Positions 1-9,596 of a DNA stretch of 57,697 nucleotides are shown here, piece after piece. A program made the position numbers and the translations under genes. The notes below the pieces were generated by a model that was given only the letters and a program-made list of their open reading frames with translations, ran no database searches and was not told where the DNA came from. Positions within the stretch are counted from its first letter, which is position 1, and the number at the start of each line of letters is the position of its first letter. Origin of the DNA: Aeromonas cavernicola (lineage in GTDB: Bacteria > Pseudomonadota > Gammaproteobacteria > Enterobacterales > Aeromonadaceae). Location of the stretch: assembly GCF_002795305.1 (NCBI RefSeq), contig NZ_PGGC01000027.1:1-57697 (forward strand), written 5' to 3'.

Positions 1-847
1 ACACAAAAATGCCGCAGTGGGAGCGGATCATATCTAGGTCAGCGGGGGCCTGATACCAACGTGTATCCGGCAACTCGGGTTGGGGGGTACTACAAGGTAA
101 TGCGATACCTTTAGGCAGCAAATAACAAACCGTCAGTATGGGCCGTAGGTGCCCCATCTGTTGGTGCGCCGCCAACATGGTTTCCAGCCCTTTCCAACGC
201 AATAATGACGCTGCCCAAAGAATGCCACTCCCACCCTCTCCCTGACGTGGCCACACTGCTTCAGATAAGCCATTACGAAAAGGCTGCCAGCTGTTTGGAA
301 AATCATCTTTGCCAAGCCGTTCTAGGATGGCGTTTAACGACGGGCGGCAACTCTCGAGATAAAAAACGCGTGTCGCTTGCCATAGCGCCCGAGCAGAGAG
401 CCCAGAACAATACACCGGCCCATGGATCAGCTGCACCACGGGTAATCTCAGGAGTCGGGCGGCCCAATAACAACAGAGATCAACCCCTGGACCAGATGCA
501 GCCAACAAGCAAGTCACCCGACCTAATCGCCATGCCCACCAGAGGATCAGCAGAGTCTGCCAGCTTTGTGAGAGTAAATAGCCGACCCCCGACTCTCTCC
601 CCTGCAATAACCGCGGTAACCCTAGCACGTGGTGCTGGCACAGGGGCCACGAGTCACCATCTTGCGTTACTACATGGAGCTCAGCATGAGGCATACGCTG
701 GTGTAGCTCAGCTAACATCGCCTCTGTCGCAATCTTTGAGCCGCCACGAAAAGGAATGGGATCCACAATCAACAACTTGGGTACCGCACTCGTGGCCATC
801 GATTGTTTGGCATCACGGTCTTGATGAAAAGAAGGGCTGATACTCAT
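1..847 (-). CDS. Glycosyltransferase, GT4-like, 3' end beyond the window
   Basis: The reverse strand is open from an ATG at 847 to the left edge, about 282 codons, with no stop in the window. The N-terminus reads LLIVDPIPFRGGSKIATEA, a GT-B acceptor-domain opening. Further on are QLIHGPVYCSG and the block ILWAASLLRWKGLETML, which resembles the start of the nucleotide-sugar-binding domain of group 1 glycosyltransferases (a new Rossmann strand followed by K-G). The ATG overlaps the stop of the next gene upstream as ATGA, so the two are translationally coupled. It probably adds a sugar to the exopolysaccharide unit on the cytoplasmic side of the inner membrane. The catalytic E-x7-E region lies outside the window. 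Family assignment is by motif only; donor and acceptor are unknown. Confidence 0.75.
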   Translation of the reverse strand, partial: MSISPSFHQDRDAKQSMATSAVPKLLIVDPIPFRGGSKIATEAMLAELHQRMPHAELHVVTQDGDSWPLCQHHVLGLPRLLQGRESGVGYLLSQSWQTLLILWWAWRLGRVTCLLAASGPGVDLCCYWAARLLRLPVVQLIHGPVYCSGLSARALWQATRVFYLESCRPSLNAILERLGKDDFPNSWQPFRNGLSEAVWPRQGEGGSGILWAASLLRWKGLETMLAAHQQMGHLRPILTVCYLLPKGIALPCSTPQPELPDTRWYQAPADLDMIRSHCGIFV

Positions 848-2112
848 GGCTGTTCCTTATTGGCCATATTTGCCGAGCCTGTGGGCTGCTTGCCTGCGCG
901 TAACCGAATCAAGTAAGCACGCCCTATTGCGAGCAGTCGTTGCCAGATCCACGCGGCAATCGCGCCATAGGGCTGCCGCCCTGCCTGTGCCCATTGCCCT
1001 GCATAAAGATTTGACCAAATAGACATCACCTTCTCGGTGTAACGAGATACGGTAAAATACTGCCGCGCGCGCAGCTGCCCGGCCAGCCCCATCTGTTGTC
1101 GTAATTGGGGATCAGCTAACCGCTGCCACTGATGGGTCATCTGCACCCAATCTTGCGGCTCAGCTAACAAGCCGGTGACGCCGTCATCAACCACTTCAGG
1201 GATCCCGCCAACCCGATAGGCACTGACCGGTAATCCCAACATTCCAGCCTCCGCCAAGGTCAAACCAAATACCTCTTCTCTGGCACCAGAGACCAGTAAA
1301 TCTACCCCGCCACGCAAGATAGCAGCACTGTCTGCACGCTCCCCCAAAAAATGGACCTGCTGCAACACCCCGAGTTCACCCGCTAATGCCTCCAAGGCGT
1401 TACGTTCAGGACCACTGCCAATCACCAGCAGATGAGCGTCTTGCCCTGATCGAAGTAGCTCTGCCAGTGAGCGGAGCAGCAGATCCATGCCTTTACGGGG
1501 GATCAGCGATCCGATAGTGGCGAGGACAAAACTCGCTGGCGACAGACCTAATTGCTCCCTGACTAACCAAGGCTCCCCCTGATCCAGTCGAACCGGATCA
1601 ACCCCATTTGCCACATGGATCAAGCGTTCAGGGTCGCAGCCATCTTGGTACCAAGGTGCCAAAACGGGCTGACTGACACCGATCAACACATTGGCCTTAT
1701 GTACCTGCAAACTAAATCTATCTCTGGGCTGATAACGCGCATGTAAGTGGCAAACTAAAGGGACCTGTAACCCTTGGCACACGTCAGCTAACCATTGACA
1801 AGGCGCTGCACTGTTGGCGTGCACCACCGCAATCTGATGTTCACGTAACAACTGGCGCGCACGCAAACAACGCTGCCGATGTGCCACCAAATCAAAACGG
1901 GGAGCTTGCCAGCCCAGCAGCAGGCTGAACGGTTCGACTAGCACCATGACCCCAAGACGAACAGCTTCTTCAGCCAGCAAAGGGCTATTACACCAAAGTA
2001 ATGGGGCAAAACGACGGCGGTCGAGATGGGCTAGCAGATCGAGCAAACAGCGCTCGCTGCCACGAATCCAGTCATCACCGTAATGCACTAATAACACCGG
2101 AGTTATGCTCAT
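844..2112 (-). CDS. Glycosyltransferase family 4 (group 1)
   Basis: A 422-residue GT-B glycosyltransferase. The acceptor domain has RGSERCLLDLLAHL near the N-terminus. The donor domain starts at LATIGSLIPRKGMDLLLRSL and contains EEVFGLTLAEAG followed by GLPVSAYRVGGIPEVVDDG, the usual E-x7-E and phosphate-binding region. A longer reading frame to 2148 exists, but the ATG at 2112 lies just after the stop of the upstream gene and has an AGGAAG ribosome-binding site about 7 bases ahead, so I prefer it. It is part of the leftward operon flippase, Wzy-like, this gene, next glycosyltransferase, with 4-base spacing upstream and an ATGA overlap downstream. It likely acts in exopolysaccharide repeat-unit assembly; sugar specificity cannot be read. 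Confidence 0.85.
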   Translation of the reverse strand: MSITPVLLVHYGDDWIRGSERCLLDLLAHLDRRRFAPLLWCNSPLLAEEAVRLGVMVLVEPFSLLLGWQAPRFDLVAHRQRCLRARQLLREHQIAVVHANSAAPCQWLADVCQGLQVPLVCHLHARYQPRDRFSLQVHKANVLIGVSQPVLAPWYQDGCDPERLIHVANGVDPVRLDQGEPWLVREQLGLSPASFVLATIGSLIPRKGMDLLLRSLAELLRSGQDAHLLVIGSGPERNALEALAGELGVLQQVHFLGERADSAAILRGGVDLLVSGAREEVFGLTLAEAGMLGLPVSAYRVGGIPEVVDDGVTGLLAEPQDWVQMTHQWQRLADPQLRQQMGLAGQLRARQYFTVSRYTEKVMSIWSNLYAGQWAQAGRQPYGAIAAWIWQRLLAIGRAYLIRLRAGKQPTGSANMANKEQP

Positions 2113-2116
2113 GCTG

Positions 2117-3496
2117 TCACTTCCTGATTGACTGTGCCGATGTCGCACTAGAGGCTGGGTGGCTCATGTCATCACTGGCATGCTGGGCATACCGGATCAC
2201 CGCAAGCGCTAGTGCCAGTTCTAAATAAATGGGCCAAGTGAAGCCTTGGGTCAAAAACGATCCTGAAATCACAAATCCCATCATGCTGGCAATCACCCCC
2301 TGCATGGCTGTCGCAACAGCGGGCGGCATTCCCTCTAACTGACAACGCCAAGCGCTGCGTATCGCCACACTCACCATGCCAACAAACAGTACTAACCCAA
2401 CGAATCCTGTCTCCGCCAGCACGCCAAACCATGTGGAGTGCACCGCATGATTGAGCCCATCCCAATGGGGGCTATAGAAGTAGTAGTTGTAGTAAAAGTT
2501 GTTTAGACCAACGCCAATAAAGGGGTGGTCTAACGCCATCCCCCACGCCGCTTGCCACGCATAAAGCCGCCCCATCGCTGAGGCATCAACGCCACTTTCT
2601 GCCGCACCACCGGAGGCCCGCTCACTAATCCCTGCGGCAACAAACAGCACCATCATTGCTACAGTACCAAGCATGATCAGTAACGTTTTCGACTGCACCC
2701 GCTGCCAAGCAAACACACCACCTACCGCACAAATCCCAAGCAAACCGCCTCGGCTCTGGGTGGCAATGATGGCCGCAGCCGTCAAGATGAAGCCTATCCC
2801 CCCTAACGCGCGACCGACCCAACTACCAGGATTCAGTAGTAAGCTCACGGAGAAACCCGCCGGAAATAGTAATACCAACGCTAAATCATTCGGATCGCCC
2901 AACACGGAGCCAAGTTCCCGCCCAATGGTGACCCGCGTCTCCTCCACTAAACCGATTCCGTTCGCTTTGTTATAAAGCGCCACCAGCGCCACCATTGAGC
3001 CAGCGACCACGAAAGTGCGTACGGCCAACGCGAAATCAGCTGGTGTACGCACCAACCACGCAGTCGCGAGTGTCATCAGATAAATTTTGCTGTAACTACC
3101 GGTCCAAGCGGCCATCGCCTCACCCCGATTGTTCGCAAACAAAACACCAATCGACGCAATAATAAAAAATGCACTCAACCAGCTCAGCACCGGGCTCCAG
3201 TAAGGTTTGATACGACCGCTCAACACAATGTGCCACGCAAGCGCCCCGATCGCTGCCAAGGATAACAACAGAGGCACTTTGAGCGGATAGAGTGGAGGAA
3301 ATACCTCATGAAGGCGGAAAAATGAGAAGGTGACAAATCCTAGCACCATCAAAAATGGCCAACGCAGTGCAAACCAGATTGCGGGTATTGCCAGACCGAC
3401 GGCGGGCAGTAAAAGTGGATGGGGTAAACGTAACCACAGCCATGTGAGCAGCACACAGGCAACCAGCGCCCATAGCCCATGACTTAAACGCCCCAT
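2117..3496 (-). CDS. O-antigen ligase/polymerase-like membrane protein (Wzy_C type)
   Basis: A 459-residue polytopic membrane protein with about ten hydrophobic segments. A central block reads LGDPNDLALVL and TQSRGGLLGI. A long periplasmic loop contains GVGLNNFYYNYYF and then HAVHSTWFGVLAETGFVGL, the signature layout of the O-antigen ligase/Wzy_C superfamily. Members of this superfamily in exosortase-linked exopolysaccharide loci are often called O-glycosylation ligases. Here the gene sits between a flippase and two glycosyltransferases, and an exosortase gene lies about 7 kb away. It either polymerises the exopolysaccharide unit or transfers it to an acceptor; sequence alone cannot separate these. 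The start overlaps the flippase stop by 13 bases. Confidence 0.8.
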   Translation of the reverse strand: MGRLSHGLWALVACVLLTWLWLRLPHPLLLPAVGLAIPAIWFALRWPFLMVLGFVTFSFFRLHEVFPPLYPLKVPLLLSLAAIGALAWHIVLSGRIKPYWSPVLSWLSAFFIIASIGVLFANNRGEAMAAWTGSYSKIYLMTLATAWLVRTPADFALAVRTFVVAGSMVALVALYNKANGIGLVEETRVTIGRELGSVLGDPNDLALVLLFPAGFSVSLLLNPGSWVGRALGGIGFILTAAAIIATQSRGGLLGICAVGGVFAWQRVQSKTLLIMLGTVAMMVLFVAAGISERASGGAAESGVDASAMGRLYAWQAAWGMALDHPFIGVGLNNFYYNYYFYSPHWDGLNHAVHSTWFGVLAETGFVGLVLFVGMVSVAIRSAWRCQLEGMPPAVATAMQGVIASMMGFVISGSFLTQGFTWPIYLELALALAVIRYAQHASDDMSHPASSATSAQSIRK

Positions 3497-4803
3497 AAAC
3501 TAACCCACTCTTGTCCAATCCATACCATGACCAGCGCCCCTATGATGCTGGACCAGAGTGGTAACAACCGATAGGGCAGCGGTAATAACCGCTGACTGAC
3601 GAGGTAAAATGCCAGAGCTCGCACTAAATAGACCAACAGCAGCGTCCAGATCACCCCTTCAACACCATAAGCGGGGATAGTCAGCCAAAACCCCATCACC
3701 CCAAGTGCACTGCAACCAAGGTTGATATACATCTGAGACTTACTTTCCTCGCCACTAAAACAACCGACATTCAGTAAATCTGAGACATTACGTACCGCCA
3801 TCCCCAAGACTAACAACGGGATATAGGCAATCGCACCATGATAGCTTTGTGGTGTCAGCCAAGAGATAAGCAAAGGAGCGATAAGTCCAACGACACCTGC
3901 GGTAACAAAACCCAGCACTGACCCAAGCACACTGTAATGGGCATTAAGACGTAAGCCATCAGGCTCTTTGAGCAGCATAAAACGACGGGGATACCACCAG
4001 AGTGCAAAGGGTTGGAGCAATAGTCCTACCGCCAGCGCCAATTTACCCGCAACCGCGTAATACGCCAGGCGGGCTTCACCGACCACATCGGCCAATAGCC
4101 AACGATCCAAACCATTTAATGCAAAACCGGCAAGGCCACTGACCACCAGCGGCAGTCCATAACGTAATAACGGCCGCGAGTGATACCAATCAAATCGTAA
4201 CCCGCTGTCACGCCACTGCCAAAAACTCAGAATCAAAGCCAGACCAACACACGTGAGGGTCCCTGAGGCGAGCACCCCACTCACCCCCCACCCTAGCCAG
4301 AGCCACCATACCGTCAGCAAAGACTGGATCATCGCCTTGCCTGCCGTGACAAAAAAGAAGAGGCGAGCAAAATTACGCATGCGTAGCCAGGCCAGCGGTA
4401 CTCCAATCACCCCCTCAAACGGCAAAGCGCATAATACCCAGCGCACATCGGCAAGCTCCGTTGGTACCGGCAACAACGCTTGTACTATGGGAGCTAGCCA
4501 CCACAGCAACAGCAAACTTCCCAAGGCAATTAGCCACACAAGGCCAAATAAGTTAGCTACCACCGCTTGGCGCGCTTGGTCATCTTTAGCAAGACCCGCA
4601 AAACGATAAAGCGCATCCACCAGCCCAAAACCCAAGATCAGTGAGCCGAGGTTAATAAGCGTGAGAAGCACTTCCAGCTGGCCATACTCTTGGGGGACTA
4701 ACATGTGTGTTAGGACGGGTAGCATCAATAGAGAGATGCCCTTCATCAGTAGCAACCCCACTGCGTAATACAGCATGGCTCGTTGGTTTATCCCCAATGT
4801 CAT
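3484..4803 (-). CDS. Wzx-like polysaccharide flippase
   Basis: A 439-residue membrane protein with about twelve to fourteen hydrophobic helices and the N-terminal pattern VLTHMLVPQEYGQLEVLLTLINLGSLI written by Wzx/PST-type flippases (here in pieces: PxLTxxLxPxEYG). It would move lipid-linked oligosaccharide units across the inner membrane. The frame is open to an ATG at 4833, but the ATG at 4803 has a strong AAGGAGG just ahead and gives the normal family N-terminus, so I use it. It is the first gene of the leftward exopolysaccharide operon, divergent from the acyltransferase gene. It is distinct from the AT-rich wzx of the O-antigen cluster at 41939-43195, so the window encodes two export routes. 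Confidence 0.82.
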   Translation of the reverse strand: MTLGINQRAMLYYAVGLLLMKGISLLMLPVLTHMLVPQEYGQLEVLLTLINLGSLILGFGLVDALYRFAGLAKDDQARQAVVANLFGLVWLIALGSLLLLWWLAPIVQALLPVPTELADVRWVLCALPFEGVIGVPLAWLRMRNFARLFFFVTAGKAMIQSLLTVWWLWLGWGVSGVLASGTLTCVGLALILSFWQWRDSGLRFDWYHSRPLLRYGLPLVVSGLAGFALNGLDRWLLADVVGEARLAYYAVAGKLALAVGLLLQPFALWWYPRRFMLLKEPDGLRLNAHYSVLGSVLGFVTAGVVGLIAPLLISWLTPQSYHGAIAYIPLLVLGMAVRNVSDLLNVGCFSGEESKSQMYINLGCSALGVMGFWLTIPAYGVEGVIWTLLLVYLVRALAFYLVSQRLLPLPYRLLPLWSSIIGALVMVWIGQEWVSLWGV

Positions 4804-5089
4804 TTGGCCTCCTTGCCGAGGGTGACACTGCATTGCTTTACTGTGATTTCAATAACGCAGTAGGAAGATAAGCCACAAATGGGCTTAAGCTCTTAGCATG
4901 TGTCTGATGAGTGACTATATTCAAGCTCACAATGAGACTCTGTCACGCTTTTTGCAGCTGCTGTTGCAAATTTCATCGCAGCCAAGAGAATCCCACTCCC
5001 ACTATCCTGCTTTTTCATCACGGTAGATCCAAAAACAACCAATTCATGCCACATTAATTCATTGGCGCGACCGACAAGAGGAACAAACG
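4804..5089. other. Divergent intergenic region of the exopolysaccharide locus
   Basis: This 286-base gap separates the leftward flippase operon from the rightward acyltransferase operon and must hold both promoters. I see no convincing sigma-70 pair. An imperfect dyad around 4951-4970, with outer TTGCA/TGCAA arms about a CAGCTG core, could be a regulator site. No coding potential was seen. Confidence 0.45.
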
Positions 5090-5854
5090 ATGAGCCTACT
5101 CAACATGCACAACATAAAAGCATGGGCAAAACAGGGCGATACGCCAATGGCTCGCCAGCTATGGCGATTTGCCAAAAGGGCGCGTGGCTGGTCGTGCCCA
5201 GTAATCCCTCCCCTTCATCGTTTACTTTATCGTTTTTATCTGCTTACCAGTCATAGCCTCGCCACACTCACTCGCACGCTCTGGTGGACGCCCTTATTTC
5301 AATCTCGCCTGACAACACCAGCCCCTCGGCTATATCTGTATGGTGGCATCCCTTTTATCAGTGGCCCAGTGACCATTGAGATCGGCGCAGACTGCCGACT
5401 CAGTGCGGCCATAACCATCAGTGGTCGTCCGTCTAGTGAAGCGCCTTTACTCAAGCTAGGTAGTAACATCGATATCGGCTGGCAAACTACCCTAGCAATC
5501 GGACGTAAAATTATATTAGGGGACAACGTGCGAATTGCTGGGCGCGCTTTTTTGGCAGGCTATCCTGGCCATCCACTTGACGCAAAGGATCGAGCGTTAG
5601 GGAAACCTGACTTGGATGAGCAGGTCGGAGATATCGTGCTAGAACAAGATGTGTGGCTCGGCACCGGCGTGATGGTAATGGCGGGTGTCACCATTGGTGC
5701 TGGCACAGTGGTTGCAGCTGGCAGCATCGTCACTCGCAGCTTACCCGCAGGGGTTCTCGCAGCCGGTATCCCAGCGCAAGTGATCAGAACGCTTGGTCGT
5801 CAGGAACAACGCGAACCACTTATCTCCCCTTTATTGCAGGAGACCACATCATGA
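5090..5854 (+). CDS. Left-handed beta-helix acyltransferase (WcaF/CatB-like)
   Basis: A 254-residue protein. After about 80 residues of a basic, partly hydrophobic N-terminal part, hexapeptide repeats run from about residue 90 to 230 (IEIGADCRL, LKLGSNIDIG, IILGDNVRIAG, VWLGTGVMVMAGVTIGAGT). It ends in the typical VTRSLPAGVLAAGIPAQVI segment. Such proteins O-acetylate or otherwise acylate sugars from acyl-CoA in the cytoplasm. The start has an AGAGGA ribosome-binding site 7 bases upstream. The stop overlaps the next start as ATGA, so the gene is coupled to the following glycosyltransferase. The role is likely acyl decoration of the exopolysaccharide; the acyl group and target sugar are unknown. 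Confidence 0.8.
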   Translation: MSLLNMHNIKAWAKQGDTPMARQLWRFAKRARGWSCPVIPPLHRLLYRFYLLTSHSLATLTRTLWWTPLFQSRLTTPAPRLYLYGGIPFISGPVTIEIGADCRLSAAITISGRPSSEAPLLKLGSNIDIGWQTTLAIGRKIILGDNVRIAGRAFLAGYPGHPLDAKDRALGKPDLDEQVGDIVLEQDVWLGTGVMVMAGVTIGAGTVVAAGSIVTRSLPAGVLAAGIPAQVIRTLGRQEQREPLISPLLQETTS

Positions 5855-7041
5855 CGCCATCAGAGAAGAAACCTCAATTGGTCGTGCTGGGTGAGGACTG
5901 GGGGCAACATCCTTCCAGTACTCAGCATCTGATCAGGCGCTTATTACCTGACTATCAGGTGCTTTGGGTAAATTCGATTGGTTTGCGTCGGCCACGCTTT
6001 ACACTCCATGACCTTACCCGCATGGGGCGCAAATTGAGCGCCGTGTTGCGTCGCTCCGCCAAGACTGAGATATCTTCTGAGCAGCACAATCAGCCCCAGG
6101 TTCTCCCCCCCCTTGCTTTACCCCTACCAGGCAATCGCCTAGCAGGAAAAATCAATGGCCACTGGCTTGCCGCACAAATTCGAGCCCAATTTCCCGAGCT
6201 AGATCGTCCACTGCTGTGGCTCTCGCTACCCAGTGCTGTCGACCTAGTCGGTAAATTGGGGGAACGCGCTGTGATCTATTATTGCGGCGATGATTTCTCG
6301 GCATTAGCGGGAGTAGACCATCAAGCAGTTGCCCGCAGTGAGGCCACACTGGTTGAGAAGGCGGACTTAATCCTCGCCGCCAGCCCTGCGTTAGCGAGCC
6401 GCTTCCCACCCCATAAGACTCGCTTGCTCACTCATGGTGTTGATTTGGAACTCTTTATGCCCCCCCAACCGCGGCCAACAGACCTCCCCCGCGGCCGCCC
6501 TATTGCCGGTTTTTACGGCAGTATCAGCGACTGGATTGACCTTCCTTTGCTAGCAGAAACAGCCAAAGCGTTACCCCATTGGGATCTCGTGCTGATTGGC
6601 CCAGTCCAGACAGACCTTAGCCCCTTACAAGGGCTGCCGAATGTTCATCTCCTGGGCCCCCGCCCTCACCATGCCTTGGCTGCCTACGCCCAACACTGGC
6701 AGGTAAGCCTGCTGCCTTTCGTCGATAACGCCCAGATCCGTGCTTGTAACCCACTCAAACTTCGAGAATATCTTGCTGTTGGTCGCCCTATAGTCAGCAC
6801 TGATTTTCCTGCCTTAGAAGGGTTTCGAGAACTCGTTCATATCAGCACCACAGCCAGTAGCCTCGCCAGTGCAATTAACCAAGCCGCCTTTGATCAGACC
6901 AACCCAACGTGGTTTCAAGCCAATGAATGGGAGACATTAACCAGACATCACGGACCTCAAACACGCCAGTCTCACGTCGCTCAACAAAGCTGGGACCATA
7001 AGGCCGGTGAACTAAAGACTTGGCTTGCTGAGTTGGGCTAA
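5851..7041 (+). CDS. Glycosyltransferase, GT-B fold, exopolysaccharide locus
   Basis: A 396-residue protein. The frame is open further upstream, but the ATG at 5851 has an AGGAG site 8 bases ahead and starts a sensible N-terminus (KPQLVVLGEDWGQHPSSTQH). The C-terminal half has RPIAGFYGSISDWIDL, then VLIGPVQTDL and CNPLKLREYLAVGRPIVSTD, matching the donor-binding domain of group 1 glycosyltransferases related to TuaH-type proteins. It is coupled to the acyltransferase (ATGA) and to the following gene (TAATG). It probably contributes a sugar to the exopolysaccharide unit; specificity is unknown. Confidence 0.8.
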   Translation: MTPSEKKPQLVVLGEDWGQHPSSTQHLIRRLLPDYQVLWVNSIGLRRPRFTLHDLTRMGRKLSAVLRRSAKTEISSEQHNQPQVLPPLALPLPGNRLAGKINGHWLAAQIRAQFPELDRPLLWLSLPSAVDLVGKLGERAVIYYCGDDFSALAGVDHQAVARSEATLVEKADLILAASPALASRFPPHKTRLLTHGVDLELFMPPQPRPTDLPRGRPIAGFYGSISDWIDLPLLAETAKALPHWDLVLIGPVQTDLSPLQGLPNVHLLGPRPHHALAAYAQHWQVSLLPFVDNAQIRACNPLKLREYLAVGRPIVSTDFPALEGFRELVHISTTASSLASAINQAAFDQTNPTWFQANEWETLTRHHGPQTRQSHVAQQSWDHKAGELKTWLAELG

Positions 7042-9584
7042 TGATAAGAGGAATGCGAAAGCCCCGTTGGGCAACGGCGATCATCCTCTTATTTGCATCT
7101 CATCTCTGCGCCGAAAGTCGACTGAACCAACCGGTGTCACTGCCGCTCAAGGGGTCTCATACCCCACAGCAGGTGAGTCTCATCAACGACCCAGTACCGA
7201 TAGGCAGTGATGATGAACTAGTGATAGAAGGAGATAATCCCAGCCCCCTATCAACAACCCTGATCTTACGGGTTGATGACACGGCCTCTGTCGGCTATGG
7301 CAGTCGGGTTAATCTGGAACGAATCATTCCCCCTGGCCCGTTTACACTTCGTTTCGCCCTCAGTGAATGGCGCACCAATCAACCTCGTGCACTCGCGCTC
7401 GACAAGCTCACTGACCTTTATCTTTTTACCGCCGACACGACATCCGCTATGACCATCAAAAAATGGTACTGGACTGCAGGTTTAACCTTACCAAGCGATA
7501 CGATTGCCCTCGACTTGGGCCCAGCGGATGCACCACGGTTCAGTGGCTTCGATGCAGTAACCCCCGGAGATCCTCGCCTAATCGGGCACCCAACCCCTAT
7601 CTTACGCCCCTCGGGAGATGCCCTGATCCGTGATGGTTTACGTAACCTTGATGGCCTTAATCTGGCGGTGCCACCAGGGCGCTATGAACTCACCTTGTGG
7701 CTAGATGATCCTGGTGAGTGGGAATACGTGCCTCACCCCCTCGAACGCACTGTGCTGATCAATGGTGAACCTATATGGGCAGAGCAATGGCAACCTCAGC
7801 AGTGGCTAAAACACCGCTATTTAGCAGGGCAGATGCGGGAGGCATTGCCCAATCCAGACCCTTGGCAGCTGCTGGGCGCCTCTCAGGGGGGACCGGTAAC
7901 GATCACCCTTACACACGCAGGAGGCCCTTTCAACGTGCAGCTTATTGGTCACTCGCCAGAGGCGAAATTTTTAGCGGGCTTGCTACTGACACCTGCTCCA
8001 AAGAGCACGGCTCAACCACGAGGTGCAGTCCCAAAAACCGAGCCGTCACCACACTCAAACGCAACCTTGCTGGTACGAGCAAAACAGCAACAGCTGTTTA
8101 CCGAAAAATGGGCGCTGGCGCCCTATAAGGCAATACCTGCAACGAGTTCATTGGGCTTACGCCCGATCGCCTCCTCACAACCCACCCTTGGCAGCACGAT
8201 AAATAGCTCCCTTTCCGACCAACAGTCACCAATAATAGCGGCTCGAGGAAGCCAACTTTTGTTAACGTTCGTGATTGATTCACCATGGGATGACCCAACC
8301 CCATTACTGGTGATTCAGCCCCCTACAAGAGAGGATAAATCACTACCACTTACCCCTTATTATGGTCAGTGGCACCTCACGCGGCCCCAAGCCAGTGGTA
8401 CTTTGCTCACTCCTTCAGATCAAGAGCTGGTTGAAGGTCTCGCTGGGCTTACATTACAACCGTCGGTCCCTCGCCGGATCGTACTGCACCTGCCCATTCC
8501 AAACGATGCCCCCGCTGGTATCTATCAAGGCAGCATTCAGCTGTTAAGCAAGCATCAATTGGTGCAACAACCTGTGCAGATTGAGATTCTCCCCTTAAGG
8601 CTACCTGCAAGCCTCAAACCCATAGGCATCTATTTGGAAGCTCCGCCTTACTTTAACTGGTTGAACCAAGATACAGCGCAAGCCAGCCAACAAATTGAAG
8701 CTGCTAATCGTTGCGATCTCACCCGCTTAGCGCAGCTTGGCATCACCGGCCTCTCTCCCGCATTACCACAAGATGATGCGGGAATACGTAATGCGATAAG
8801 CGAAGCGATGGGATTTGGCTTTCAGCCACCGCTACTTGCCTACACACCTCTCAAACGATGGGGAACTGACCTCGCCACCCAACTTACAGCTTGGCAGCGG
8901 CAGCAAGCGGCTCTGAAAAAAAACGCTCTCCCTCCCCTCGCGTGGAGCCTGTTTGATGAACCGGAGTTAGCAAGCTTGCCCTCTATTATTAACTTGGCTC
9001 AGGAGATGAAACGGCGTGATCCGTTAGTTATCCGAGCCGGCCATTTCAACCATCCTGACCAAGCTCCTTTACTTGCCGAAGTAGAAATAGCATTAATCAA
9101 TACAGGTTTTGGCGCTGACAAGTCTGATGTCATACGTGTTAGAAACGCGGGTGCGCAACCATGGTTTTATAATCTTGGCAGCCCCAGAGCTGCGGGGTTT
9201 TATTTATGGCAGAGCGGAGCACAAGGTTATCTGCAGTGGCATGGCCGGATGCCTACCGCAAAACCTTATGATCCCACTGACGGGCGTGAAAGCGATTTTC
9301 TATGGCTTGGCCCTCAAGCTTGTGAAGCACACCGTCTGAGTCAAGATTTGCTCATGCTACAGCAAGCCATCGAAGACTTACGCTGGTTACAATGGCTTGA
9401 AGATGCGGCTCGCTATCAAGTTGATGCTGCCTTGTTACTCAGAGACTTACGTCGACAGATCCCTACTCGCTGGCATGATGCAGAGCAACAATCCCCGTAC
9501 GCATGGGAGGCACTACGTCAACCAATAGAACAACTAGCCAAGCGGCTGAAAACCTTGCAAACTGAGGCCAACCTATCCCCTTGA
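7041..9584 (+). CDS. Secreted GH123/DUF4091-like protein
   Basis: An 847-residue protein with a signal peptide at residues 1-24 (hydrophobic AIILLFASHLCA). The N-terminal 500 residues look like beta-rich domains. From about 530 to the end the pattern fits the DUF4091/GH123 catalytic fold: WSLFDEPELAS (putative acidic pair), then WFYNLGSPRAAGFYLWQSG, QGYLQWHGRMP, YDPTDGRESDFLW and finally LQQAIEDLRWLQWLEDA, which matches the RxGIEDYEYL-type end of that family. GH123 enzymes are glycoside hydrolases acting on amino-sugar glycans. An exported hydrolase-like protein in an exopolysaccharide operon could trim or release polymer, or be a carbohydrate-binding relic. The start overlaps the previous stop (TAATG); an ATG at 7053 is an alternative. 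Confidence 0.65.
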   Translation: MIRGMRKPRWATAIILLFASHLCAESRLNQPVSLPLKGSHTPQQVSLINDPVPIGSDDELVIEGDNPSPLSTTLILRVDDTASVGYGSRVNLERIIPPGPFTLRFALSEWRTNQPRALALDKLTDLYLFTADTTSAMTIKKWYWTAGLTLPSDTIALDLGPADAPRFSGFDAVTPGDPRLIGHPTPILRPSGDALIRDGLRNLDGLNLAVPPGRYELTLWLDDPGEWEYVPHPLERTVLINGEPIWAEQWQPQQWLKHRYLAGQMREALPNPDPWQLLGASQGGPVTITLTHAGGPFNVQLIGHSPEAKFLAGLLLTPAPKSTAQPRGAVPKTEPSPHSNATLLVRAKQQQLFTEKWALAPYKAIPATSSLGLRPIASSQPTLGSTINSSLSDQQSPIIAARGSQLLLTFVIDSPWDDPTPLLVIQPPTREDKSLPLTPYYGQWHLTRPQASGTLLTPSDQELVEGLAGLTLQPSVPRRIVLHLPIPNDAPAGIYQGSIQLLSKHQLVQQPVQIEILPLRLPASLKPIGIYLEAPPYFNWLNQDTAQASQQIEAANRCDLTRLAQLGITGLSPALPQDDAGIRNAISEAMGFGFQPPLLAYTPLKRWGTDLATQLTAWQRQQAALKKNALPPLAWSLFDEPELASLPSIINLAQEMKRRDPLVIRAGHFNHPDQAPLLAEVEIALINTGFGADKSDVIRVRNAGAQPWFYNLGSPRAAGFYLWQSGAQGYLQWHGRMPTAKPYDPTDGRESDFLWLGPQACEAHRLSQDLLMLQQAIEDLRWLQWLEDAARYQVDAALLLRDLRRQIPTRWHDAEQQSPYAWEALRQPIEQLAKRLKTLQTEANLSP

Positions 9585-9596
9585 TGCCATTTACTT

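Noticed and set aside
205-840. Long plus-strand frame of 211 codons at the left edge
   Set aside because: It lies opposite the partial glycosyltransferase, has no ribosome-binding site and shows no family features; the minus strand is clearly coding.
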